Source: Streptomyces amritsarensis (GTDB lineage Bacteria; Actinomycetota; Actinomycetes; Streptomycetales; Streptomycetaceae). Taken from it: a stretch of DNA of 64,000 nucleotides. Below, piece after piece: positions 17,286 through 23,693 of the stretch. Location of the stretch: NCBI RefSeq assembly GCF_001953875.1, contig NZ_MQUR01000005.1:87002-151001 (forward strand), written 5' to 3'. The position numbers and the translations under genes were made by a program. Below the pieces are notes generated by a model. That model searched no databases. It had not been told where the DNA came from and saw only the letters and a list, made by a program, of their open reading frames with translations. The number at the start of each line of letters is the position of its first letter. The first letter of the stretch is position 1.

Positions 17286-17939
17286 GTGACCGATGACCTC
17301 GTCCGGTGCGTCAACTGCCGCCGAGCCCTCTGGGGAGACGAGCGCGCCGCCGGCTGCCGGGCCTGCCGGCGCTGCGAGGAGGACGCCGCCCGCGACCTCC
17401 GCGAGCTCCCCGGCCTGTTCCGGGGCGCCGACCAGACCAACGCCCTGATCAAAGGCGGCCGCACCGAAACCGGCGCCCGGCAGCCCTCCACCTCCTCCGC
17501 CCCCGTCAATCTCTTCGTGCTCAGCCTCACCGCCGTCGGCGGCGCCGTCACCACGCTCCAGGCCATTGAGGACTCCTGGCGGCGCGCGCTCGGCTGGTCC
17601 ATGGGTCTCACCCGGCACCGCGCCGACATCGACGGCGCCACCAGCTTCCTCATCAACAACCTGCGCTGGGCCTGCGAGAACTACGACGAGGTCGCCCACG
17701 ACCTCCGGACCATCGCCCGCACCCACGCCGCCCTCAGCAACATCCAGACCGGCCAGCGCGCGCCCCGGCTGTACTCCCTCAGCTGCTCCACCATCGACTG
17801 CGCTGGCCGGATGCGGGTCACCCTCTTCGATCCGCGCGCGACCTGCCCCGACTGCGGCCAGCTGTACGAGCGGCAGCAGCTCGACCAGCTCGACAGTGAG
17901 TTCGGCCCCAACCCCACCCGTACCGGCAAGGCCGCATGA
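17286..17939 (+). CDS. zinc-binding phage protein
   Basis: A 217-residue protein with an N-terminal zinc cluster (VRCVNCRRALWGDERAAGCRACRRCEEDA), a helical middle (IEDSWRRALGWSMGLTRHRADIDGATSFLINNLRWACENYDEVAHDLRTI), and a C-terminal ribbon (TCPDCGQLY). GTG 17286 has CAGGAGAA upstream. It is the last gene of the early operon, followed at once by a strong hairpin. Function unknown. Confidence 0.6.
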   Translation: MTDDLVRCVNCRRALWGDERAAGCRACRRCEEDAARDLRELPGLFRGADQTNALIKGGRTETGARQPSTSSAPVNLFVLSLTAVGGAVTTLQAIEDSWRRALGWSMGLTRHRADIDGATSFLINNLRWACENYDEVAHDLRTIARTHAALSNIQTGQRAPRLYSLSCSTIDCAGRMRVTLFDPRATCPDCGQLYERQQLDQLDSEFGPNPTRTGKAA

Positions 17940-17941
17940 TG

Positions 17942-17975
17942 AAGCCCCCCGCTGCCTTGAGGCAGCGGGGGGCTT
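17942..17975. terminator. bidirectional hairpin terminator ending the early operon
   Basis: A perfect 15-bp stem (arms 17942-17956 and 17961-17975, AAGCCCCCCGCTGCC and complement) with a TTGA loop lies between convergent genes, serving the early operon and the minus-strand Nudix cassette. Confidence 0.85.
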
Positions 17976-17989
17976 TCCGTCGTGTCGCC

Positions 17990-18397
17990 TCAGCTGACGA
18001 GGATGCCGTCGAGGTACTCCTGGACGGGTTCGAACAGGCCGTAAGGGACTCGCTCGGGGATCTCCCCATGCGACACCCACTCGACTTCGGCGATCTCTTC
18101 CGTGTCCCCGACGATCGCCACCCCCTCGATCAGCGAGCAGGCCGTGTACGACATGCTGCGCCCCGTCTTCGGGTGGACCCGCTCGCCGAGCAGCTTCACC
18201 GCCTCAACCGTGAGCCCGGTCTCCTCAAGGGTCTCCCGGACCGCTGCCTCTTCGGGCGACTCGCCGTGCTCGATGCCGCCAGCAGGGAACTGCCACGACA
18301 GCTCTCCCTCCTTCACGCGCCGTTTGATCATGAGCACGCGGCCATTGGCCACGATGATCGCGGCGGAGATACCCGGCTGATCAGTCGTCTCGGTCAT
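17990..18397 (-). CDS. Nudix hydrolase
   Basis: A 135-residue Nudix enzyme hydrolysing a nucleoside diphosphate linked to another moiety. The Nudix box is complete: GGIEHGESPEEAAVRETLEETGL, with the metal-binding Glu residues of REtlEE present. ATG 18397 is chosen because it overlaps the stop of the upstream gene (4 bases); the frame is open further upstream inside that gene. Substrate unknown. It lies in a minus-strand cassette inside the early/late junction of the prophage, a usual place for morons. Confidence 0.85.
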   Translation of the reverse strand: MTETTDQPGISAAIIVANGRVLMIKRRVKEGELSWQFPAGGIEHGESPEEAAVRETLEETGLTVEAVKLLGERVHPKTGRSMSYTACSLIEGVAIVGDTEEIAEVEWVSHGEIPERVPYGLFEPVQEYLDGILVS

Positions 18398-19032
18398 GCA
18401 GCTACCCCCAGGGCGTCGAGGACGGGCCGGTAGATCCGGTCCGGCGAGATGAAGCGAGTCAGGCTGGTGATAGGAACCCATGCGACCTCGGCGTTCTCGG
18501 CTTGATCGAGATTCGAGGCCTCGCCCATCAGGTGGTCGCAGAGTAGATAGTCCGCTTGGACGCCGGTCGTGGGATGGAGACGGGAGCCGAGTGGCTGGCG
18601 CACCGTGCAGTGCACGCCCGTTTCCGCCCGAGTCTCTTGAACGGCCACCACCTCGGAGTCCGCCCCGGGCTTGACCACGCCGGCGGGGAACTGCCAGTGC
18701 AGGGCACCGCCGTCCCGACGCTGCACGAGGAGCACCTCCGCCTGGCGAACCACGATGGCAATCGCAACACGTAGGGCCTGGACGGCGGAGGCGTCAACGG
18801 GTGGGCGGACGAGGCGGGTGAAGCGAAGAAGCACGGGCGGCGGGGCTTTCTCGTAGACGGTGTCGAGCGCGGCCTGGATCTCTGGCCGCGGCACGATACC
18901 TGGCCGCGAGTGCCAGCCGGCCACAGTCTGCGGGTGCACCCCGAGGCGGTCGGCGAACTCCTCGCGGTTCATCCGGTGCGCGGCCTGCAGGTGACAGGCC
19001 AGCTCGCCCGTCCAGGTGTCGATAACCTCCAC
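18394..19032 (-). CDS. HTH-Nudix fusion protein with degenerate Nudix box
   Basis: A 212-residue protein. N-terminal helix-turn-helix: ACHLQAAHRMNREEFADRLGVHPQTVAGWHSRPG. C-terminal Nudix fold (about 85-205) with VLLVQRRDGGALHWQFPAGVVKPG. The box reads GADSEVVAVQETRAETG, so the usual GE, RE and EE positions are partly GA, QE and AE; catalysis may be lost or weak and it may act as a ligand sensor. A -10-like TATAGA lies upstream at about 19068. It forms an operon with the second Nudix gene. Confidence 0.75.
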   Translation of the reverse strand: MEVIDTWTGELACHLQAAHRMNREEFADRLGVHPQTVAGWHSRPGIVPRPEIQAALDTVYEKAPPPVLLRFTRLVRPPVDASAVQALRVAIAIVVRQAEVLLVQRRDGGALHWQFPAGVVKPGADSEVVAVQETRAETGVHCTVRQPLGSRLHPTTGVQADYLLCDHLMGEASNLDQAENAEVAWVPITSLTRFISPDRIYRPVLDALGVAA

Positions 19033-19163
19033 AATCGCGCCCCCTGGCGTCCCGTGTCCGGCGATCTATACAGGCACTGATCGTCTCCTGTGCGGCGGCT
19101 ATACGGCAGCCTCTCGTCGGCCAGACCCTGGCCGACTTGACTCGAGGCATGCAGACAACGTCC

Positions 19164-19397
19164 TCACCGGCTGCGAGCAATAGCCTCCGCCCGAGACCCG
19201 GTGAACCCAAGGATCTCGCCGACCTGCTTCCAGGTGCGCCCCTCGTAGAGGGTCCACACCACATCCTTCTCGACGGCCTTAAGGCTGCGATCTTCCAGGG
19301 CAATCTCGGCGCGACGTGCGCGGGCGATACGGAAGCGCTCGGCCAGGTCTTCGACAGATGGCGGCGTGGCGGCGTCCTCGATAGGGGTGTCGGTCAT
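19164..19397 (-). CDS. sigma-70 region 4-like HTH protein
   Basis: A 77-residue protein ending VEKDVVWTLYEGRTWKQVGEILGFTGSRAEAIARSR, a helix-turn-helix of the sigma region 4/RNA polymerase-associated type. ATG 19397 lacks a ribosome site but sits 7 bases after a TACCCT -10, so a leaderless transcript is likely. A longer frame to 19532 would cover the promoter repeats and is less likely. It heads the minus-strand cassette and may regulate it. Confidence 0.6.
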   Translation of the reverse strand: MTDTPIEDAATPPSVEDLAERFRIARARRAEIALEDRSLKAVEKDVVWTLYEGRTWKQVGEILGFTGSRAEAIARSR

Positions 19398-19403
19398 GAC
19401 CTC

Positions 19404-19432
19404 AGGGTAGAGCCGAAATCGGACGTCTTCAA
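19404..19432 (-). promoter_or_regulatory. leaderless promoter of the minus-strand cassette
   Basis: On the minus strand TTGAAG (19432-19427), 17 bases, TACCCT (19409-19404), then ATG 19397 six bases on. This is a good SigA-like spacing. Confidence 0.5.
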
Positions 19433-19481
19433 TGGGGGCGTTGACACGAAGCCCCGATGGGTCTTCAATGGGGTTATTGAA
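19425..19481. promoter_or_regulatory. operator-like direct and inverted repeats
   Basis: GTCTTCAATGGGG occurs at 19425-19437 and 19461-19473 (36-base spacing), one copy covering the -35. TTCAAT/ATTGAA also form a dyad at 19464-19481. Probably binding sites for the small HTH protein encoded here or another phage regulator. Confidence 0.45.
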
Positions 19482-19621
19482 GGCGACGGCGCTCCACCGC
19501 CGGAGGGCTTCGAAGTGCCGCTCCACCGGCACGCCACAAACGAAAAACAGAACGGCCCCAGCACCGGGACTCCACTCCCAGGCCAGGGCCTCACCACGAG
19601 GAATCTCTGAAGGGTCCCCTC

Positions 19622-20041
19622 ATGGATGTGCAACAGCTTAGCTCCACCGTGGCCGTGAACCAGGCGGTCATTTCCGCAGGGCCCCGTCTCGCCCCCGTGT
19701 TCGTTCAGGGGCAGCGGATCCTCATCGAGTGCCCGGCCTGGTGCACCGTCGACCACATCGCATCGGACGAGATTTCCCTCGCCGACGTGTGGCACGGCAG
19801 CGACTACGCCAACCTCTCCGCCCCGCGGATGGGCATGGACCCGGAACTCGTCCTCTTCGCCCGGCTCGGCATCGACTCCTACTCCTCCAAGCCGGAGCTG
19901 AGGGACTCGTTCGTCGTCATCGGTGACGGCGCCGAGGGCTACTACATGGCCCCCGACCAGGCCGACCAGTTCGCCGCCAACCTCGTCGCCTTCGCGGCGC
20001 AGATCCAGGCCATGGCCGACACGGCGCGGGGGGTGGCGTGA
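19622..20041 (+). CDS. DUF6907-like phage/plasmid protein
   Basis: A 139-residue protein with IECPAWCTVDHIASDEISLADVWHGSDYANL, a layout (CPxWCxxDH...HxG) common to a Streptomyces family of unknown function found in mobile elements. The Cys/His cluster may bind zinc. TGATG coupling to the next gene. Confidence 0.6.
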   Translation: MDVQQLSSTVAVNQAVISAGPRLAPVFVQGQRILIECPAWCTVDHIASDEISLADVWHGSDYANLSAPRMGMDPELVLFARLGIDSYSSKPELRDSFVVIGDGAEGYYMAPDQADQFAANLVAFAAQIQAMADTARGVA

Positions 20042-20502
20042 TGGTGCAGATCCAGCTGTCCGCCGCCGGTCTGCTGCTCTCGGCGGCCGACCGCATCGAC
20101 GCCAACCCGCACCTCACCGCGACGGCCGCCGTCAGTGCCGCCTTCCCCCGCGGCATCCTCACCATGACCGTCCGCGCCGAACTCGCCGGACTCCGCGAAG
20201 AACTCGCGGCGGCCGAGCGGTCGGAGCACGCCTCGGGACTCGCGGCCAGCTACCACGGCCGCCGCGACCGGGGCAGCGCCGCCCACCACGACGCCGCCCG
20301 GTACGCCAGCAGCACGAGCCAGCGGGCCACCGCCGCCCGCCGGGCCCTGCGAGAGGCCGAGTACGCGGCTGAGCGGCACATCGTCGCCGCCCTCGGCTTC
20401 GTCGGCCCGGTCGAAGTCGGTACCACCCGGGGTCAGCTGGCCGACCTGCTCCGGGCCGCCGCTTCCCTCGCTCGCTCCATCCGAACGGCGGCCGCGGCAT
20501 GA
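20041..20502 (+). CDS. Ala-rich helical phage protein
   Basis: A 153-residue protein dominated by charged and Ala-rich helices (VRAELAGLREELAAAERSEHA, QRATAARRALREAEYAAERH), probably coiled-coil. ATG 20041 overlaps the previous stop and its TGA overlaps the next ATG. Function unknown. Confidence 0.5.
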   Translation: MVQIQLSAAGLLLSAADRIDANPHLTATAAVSAAFPRGILTMTVRAELAGLREELAAAERSEHASGLAASYHGRRDRGSAAHHDAARYASSTSQRATAARRALREAEYAAERHIVAALGFVGPVEVGTTRGQLADLLRAAASLARSIRTAAAA

Positions 20503-20663
20503 GCGCCGCCCAGCCGTCGGGTCACAGCATCGTCGACCAGCCGGCCACGCCTTCCGCCTGCGCCCAGGACTACCGACCGCCGACCCAGGCCGCCGCCGCG
20601 CAGGCCGACACCCGCAACGCAGTCGGCGCCCTCGGGACCGGCCAGCAGCACACCCACCGATGA
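20499..20663 (+). CDS. 54-residue phage protein
   Basis: A short coding frame MSAAQPSGHSIVDQPAT... ending QQHTHR, held between ATGA overlaps on both sides. This coupling is the main support. Low complexity; function unknown. Confidence 0.4.
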   Translation: MSAAQPSGHSIVDQPATPSACAQDYRPPTQAAAAQADTRNAVGALGTGQQHTHR

Positions 20664-20764
20664 CCGCGCTCCTTGCCCGCTGGCGGTGTCGTCACTGCGA
20701 CACCTGGAACGGCATTCGACACGTCCTCCGCTGCCAGTGCTGCGGCACATTCCGCACCCGCTAA
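20660..20764 (+). CDS. 34-residue zinc-ribbon microprotein
   Basis: MTALLARWRCRHCDTW followed by NGIRHVLRCQCCGTFRTR: two Cys pairs spaced like a minimal zinc ribbon. ATG 20660 overlaps the previous TGA. A GCTAAGGAG ribosome site for the next gene follows 20 bases on. Confidence 0.45.
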   Translation: MTALLARWRCRHCDTWNGIRHVLRCQCCGTFRTR

Positions 20765-20800
20765 TCCACCCGCCCGGCACGACCGCTAAGGAGCACCGGC

Positions 20801-21415
20801 ATGCCCGGCTGGCACCCCAACATCGACGGACGAGGCATCACCCGTCACATCGAGCCTGACAGGTGGACCGATACCTGGACGGTCGAAGGGCTGACCGAGC
20901 AGCAGAAGCTGCGTAGCACGGCCACCCACGAGGCGGCGCACGCCGTCCTCATGAGCCTCGCCAGGGTGCCCGTCCTGTCGATCACTGTCTGCACCTACAG
21001 CGACCTCAAGTACTGCGATGCCGGAAGCATGGGGGCCGTCGACATCGGCCCCTACGACACCGACCTCCTCCAGCTGTGCCACGCCCTTGCCGCCGGCGAG
21101 CGCGCCGAGGAGTGCCTGCTCCGCGAGTCCGGCCTGTGGAGCGTCGACCGGGCCTGGACCGTCGAACGTCACGCCTCCAGCGACCGTCACGAGATCGCCA
21201 CCGTCATCCGCAAGCACAGCAGCCAGATCCTCACCTACGGGCAGAGCGAGGACTGGAACGACCTCGCCACCATCCACCGCAACACCGACGCCACCATCGC
21301 CCGCCACTGGGCTCCGATCCGTGAACTCGCCGACGAACTGGTAGTTCACCGCCAGCTCACCGCCGAGCGAGTGCAGGACATCACCAAGATCCCCAACCCC
21401 GCCCCGCCCGCCTGA
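20801..21415 (+). CDS. stand-alone FtsH-type (M41) zinc peptidase-like protein
   Basis: A 204-residue soluble protein with the zinc motif HEAAH in STATHEAAHAVLMSLARVPVLSITV, matching the M41 peptidase helix of FtsH (HExxH followed by a strand). The end, IRELADELVVHRQLTAERVQDI, resembles the FtsH C-terminal helices. The AAA ATPase and membrane parts of FtsH are absent. The third zinc ligand cannot be placed with certainty. It may be a phage protease acting on a host or repressor protein. An AAGGAG site precedes ATG 20801. Confidence 0.7.
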   Translation: MPGWHPNIDGRGITRHIEPDRWTDTWTVEGLTEQQKLRSTATHEAAHAVLMSLARVPVLSITVCTYSDLKYCDAGSMGAVDIGPYDTDLLQLCHALAAGERAEECLLRESGLWSVDRAWTVERHASSDRHEIATVIRKHSSQILTYGQSEDWNDLATIHRNTDATIARHWAPIRELADELVVHRQLTAERVQDITKIPNPAPPA

Positions 21416-21435
21416 CCACCGGAAGGACCATTCGC

Positions 21436-21663
21436 ATGAGCCTCAACCTGATCGAAACCCCGTCCGAGGCCGAGGCGGCCTGGGCCGAGCACCAGGTCCG
21501 CCAGGGCATCGCCACCCGCTACTTCGACGCCCTCCACCGCGGCGACCGCGACGAGGCCGCCACCGTCTGGCTGGAGGCCGCCGACTACGACGAGGCGAAC
21601 GCCGGCCTCAGCAGCAGCCTCCGCGACGAGCTCGACGGTACGTACCACCGCAGCGCCGCCTGA
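21436..21663 (+). CDS. 75-residue acidic phage/plasmid protein
   Basis: MSLNLIETPSEAEAAWAEHQV... an acidic helical protein (RYFDALHRGDRDEAATVWLEAADYDEANAGL). GAAGGACC ribosome site. It leads the run of transfer-like genes. Function unknown. Confidence 0.5.
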   Translation: MSLNLIETPSEAEAAWAEHQVRQGIATRYFDALHRGDRDEAATVWLEAADYDEANAGLSSSLRDELDGTYHRSAA

Positions 21664-21699
21664 TCCAGACCGTCGACTCCACGCACACCAGGAGGAATC

Positions 21700-22800
21700 G
21701 TGAAGCTCAACACGACCGGACTCCGCCGCTGGCGCCCGGACATCTTCGCCGTCGTCGAGAAGCTCCTCACCGCCGCAGCCCTGGCTCTGATGGCAGTCAC
21801 CGTCGGGGGGCAGCTCGGCCAGATGATCGGCCTGCACGGCAAGGCAGCACTCGCCGTCGGCTGGTCGATCGCCATCGTCTACGACGCCCTCTGGATCGGG
21901 GCGCTGCGCATGTCCGAGGTCGCGATCCGGCAGCGGTCCAGGATCGGCATGGCCGTCATGCTCGGCACGTCGGCCGTCGCGATCAGCGTCTCCGTCGCGA
22001 CTCTGCTCATCCTCGGGCACGCCAAGGTCTTCGCGTTCGTACCGGTTGCCGCCGCAGTGTTCATGGGACTGCGCCTGTTCGCCAGCAACGTGCTCGCCGA
22101 CGGAGACACGGCCAACAGGATCGCCGAGCAGTCCGCCGCCGACCGCAACGCCCGAGCGCTGGCCGAGGCCGATGCCCGGCACCTGGCCTCCGAGGCCCGC
22201 ACCGATGTCGTCACCGAGACCGCCGAGCACCTCGCCGAGATGAGCCGGCAGATCGCCCGCGCCGGGGTACTGACCGAAGCGCAGAAGAGGATCAGCAAGG
22301 CTCGAGCCGAGGCCGAGGCCGTGCTCCAGAAGGCCGACGCGGACCACGGCCAGCAGGCCTCCGAGTTCATGGCCCGCGAGCTGGTTCTCCTCGGGTCACG
22401 CCCGATGGTCACGACTGGTGGCCACGCCCCCGCCCAGCTGGGTGGTCACACCGTGGTCACACAGGTCACGCCGGAAATCGCGCCCGTGACCCCCCGCGGC
22501 GTGACCGCCCCCGAAACGGGGCTCGGAGAGGACGACGAGCTGGTCCCGGCCGAGGGCGCGATGACCCTCCAGGAACTCGCCGAGGCGGCTCACATCGAAC
22601 TGCCTCAGCCGGGCGTGACCCTTTCCGACGAACAGCTCGACGTCGTCCTGCGCTGGCTCCGGTACGCCATGGAGCCGCCCCGCTCCTACCGGCAGGCGCA
22701 GGAGGCCTTCCGGAAGGCCGGCTACAAGGCCCGCGAGGAGCGCGTCCGCCGGATCTGGGGAGCCATCGAAACCCTCGAAGCCGAAGTCGCGATCCCGTAG
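21700..22800 (+). CDS. SpdB/DUF2637-like membrane protein with C-terminal DNA-binding-like region
   Basis: A 366-residue protein: four N-terminal membrane segments (about 17-130; LLTAAALALMAVTVGGQL, AALAVGWSIAIVYDALWIG, MAVMLGTSAVAISVSVATLLILG, FVPVAAAVFMGLRLF), a long charged helix (TANRIAEQSAADRNARALAEADARHL...), and a C-terminal domain QLDVVLRWLRYAMEPPRSYRQAQEAFRKAGYKAREERVRRIWG. This layout is seen in spread (Spd) proteins of Streptomyces conjugative plasmids. GGAGGAATC ribosome site. It begins the module that ends with the FtsK/TraB-like ATPase. Confidence 0.65.
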   Translation: MKLNTTGLRRWRPDIFAVVEKLLTAAALALMAVTVGGQLGQMIGLHGKAALAVGWSIAIVYDALWIGALRMSEVAIRQRSRIGMAVMLGTSAVAISVSVATLLILGHAKVFAFVPVAAAVFMGLRLFASNVLADGDTANRIAEQSAADRNARALAEADARHLASEARTDVVTETAEHLAEMSRQIARAGVLTEAQKRISKARAEAEAVLQKADADHGQQASEFMARELVLLGSRPMVTTGGHAPAQLGGHTVVTQVTPEIAPVTPRGVTAPETGLGEDDELVPAEGAMTLQELAEAAHIELPQPGVTLSDEQLDVVLRWLRYAMEPPRSYRQAQEAFRKAGYKAREERVRRIWGAIETLEAEVAIP

Positions 22801-22820
22801 CGGCTCCTCCGGCACCACCT

Positions 22821-22916
22821 GTGAGGCCCAGCGGCCCGCCCGCTGCTGGACCTCGCGGCGACTGCCGGAAGTGCCAGACGGAGTCGACAGCAGAGCGCAG
22901 GTCATTGAGCAGGTGA
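22821..22916 (+). CDS. possible 31-residue CxxC microprotein
   Basis: GTG 22821 opens MRPSGPPAAGPRGDCRKCQT and ends in a TGA that overlaps the GTG of a second tiny frame. Support is only the CxxC motif and the GTGA coupling. Confidence 0.25.
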   Translation: MRPSGPPAAGPRGDCRKCQTESTAERRSLSR

Positions 22917-23032
22917 GTGAACCGGGGAGCGGAACCGCCGCAGACCCGGCAAGCAGACCCGGCAGACCGCCTGGGCTAACAGAGGCACAGCCTGACCGTC
23001 CAAGGAGGAAGCAGCGTGAACCACGACCATGA
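22913..23032 (+). CDS. possible 39-residue basic microprotein
   Basis: GTG 22913 overlaps the preceding stop; the frame (MSEPGSGTAADPASRPGRPP...) ends just inside the next gene. It covers the GACCCGGC repeats, so the stretch may instead be a non-coding site. Confidence 0.2.
   Translation: MSEPGSGTAADPASRPGRPPGLTEAQPDRPRRKQREPRP
22941..22964. repeat. GACCCGGC direct repeats, candidate TraB recognition (clt-like) site
   Basis: CAGACCCGGCA occurs at 22941-22951 and 22954-22964 (13-base period), followed by a partial third copy CAGACCGCC. TraB proteins of Streptomyces plasmids bind short GACCC-type 8-mers at the clt locus (known for pSVH1). Two copies is few, so this is tentative. Confidence 0.35.
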
Positions 23033-23573
23033 ACGCGACTACATCGACCAGCGGTTCACCACCCTGACCGCAGGCGCGGGGTGGGAGCAGCCCGCGCCCA
23101 CCCCCTACGGCCCGCCCGCCAAGGCCCCCATGACGGGGCAGGCCAAGGCCCTGATCGCGATGGCCGGGCTGGTCATCGTCGGGGGGAGCGCGGTCGGCGT
23201 CGCTGCCTTCAGCGCGTCGTCCGGGCAGGCCGAGGTGCGGGCGCAGGAACTTGCGCTGCAGGCCCAGCAGCTCGAGGTGGAGAGGGCCAAGGTGAACGCC
23301 CCGGACGCGAAAGCGGAGGAGCGGCGCATGGTCGGTTTCCAGGCGTGCATCGAGAAGGCCGGGATGGCCAAGGACGTCTGCGCGCAGGCGTTCCCGGCAC
23401 CCGGCGGAGCGAGCCTCAACGGTCCCATCGGCGCCGTCAACGCATCCTCCGCTTCGAACATCAACCAGGGCGGCGGGTCCAGCATCACCAGCGCCCTCGT
23501 CATCGCGGGGATCGCGGCCGCCGGGATCACCTACATGGTCCGCAGGGCCAACAAGGGCGGTAACCCCGCGTAG
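23016..23573 (+). CDS. single-pass/hairpin membrane protein of the transfer-like module
   Basis: A 185-residue protein with a membrane segment at about 43-65 (ALIAMAGLVIVGGSAVGVAAF), a charged helix (EVRAQELALQAQQLEVERAKV), a Cys pair (FQACIEKAGMAKDVC), and a second membrane segment near the end (SALVIAGIAAAGITYMV). GTG 23016 has AAGGAGGAAGC upstream. Probably part of a membrane assembly with the neighbouring Spd-like and FtsK-like proteins. Confidence 0.6.
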   Translation: MNHDHERDYIDQRFTTLTAGAGWEQPAPTPYGPPAKAPMTGQAKALIAMAGLVIVGGSAVGVAAFSASSGQAEVRAQELALQAQQLEVERAKVNAPDAKAEERRMVGFQACIEKAGMAKDVCAQAFPAPGGASLNGPIGAVNASSASNINQGGGSSITSALVIAGIAAAGITYMVRRANKGGNPA

Positions 23574-23574
23574 T

Positions 23575-23669
23575 TTCCTTCCTTCCCTCCCTCCTCCCCG
23601 AAAGGCCCGTTCCTGTTTCCGCAGGGGTCTTGAACGGGCCTTTCGTCAAGGAGGGAGGGAAGGAAGGAA
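23575..23669. terminator. terminator nested in a 21-bp polypyrimidine/polypurine inverted repeat
   Basis: Inner stem AAAGGCCCGTTC (23601-23612) pairs perfectly with 23632-23643. Outside it, a 21-base polypyrimidine arm at 23575-23595 pairs perfectly with a polypurine arm at 23649-23669. The combined hairpin would end transcription after the membrane gene; the purine arm also lies upstream of the next gene. Confidence 0.75.
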
Positions 23670-23693
23670 GTCACCGAAAGTGAGGAAAGTGCA

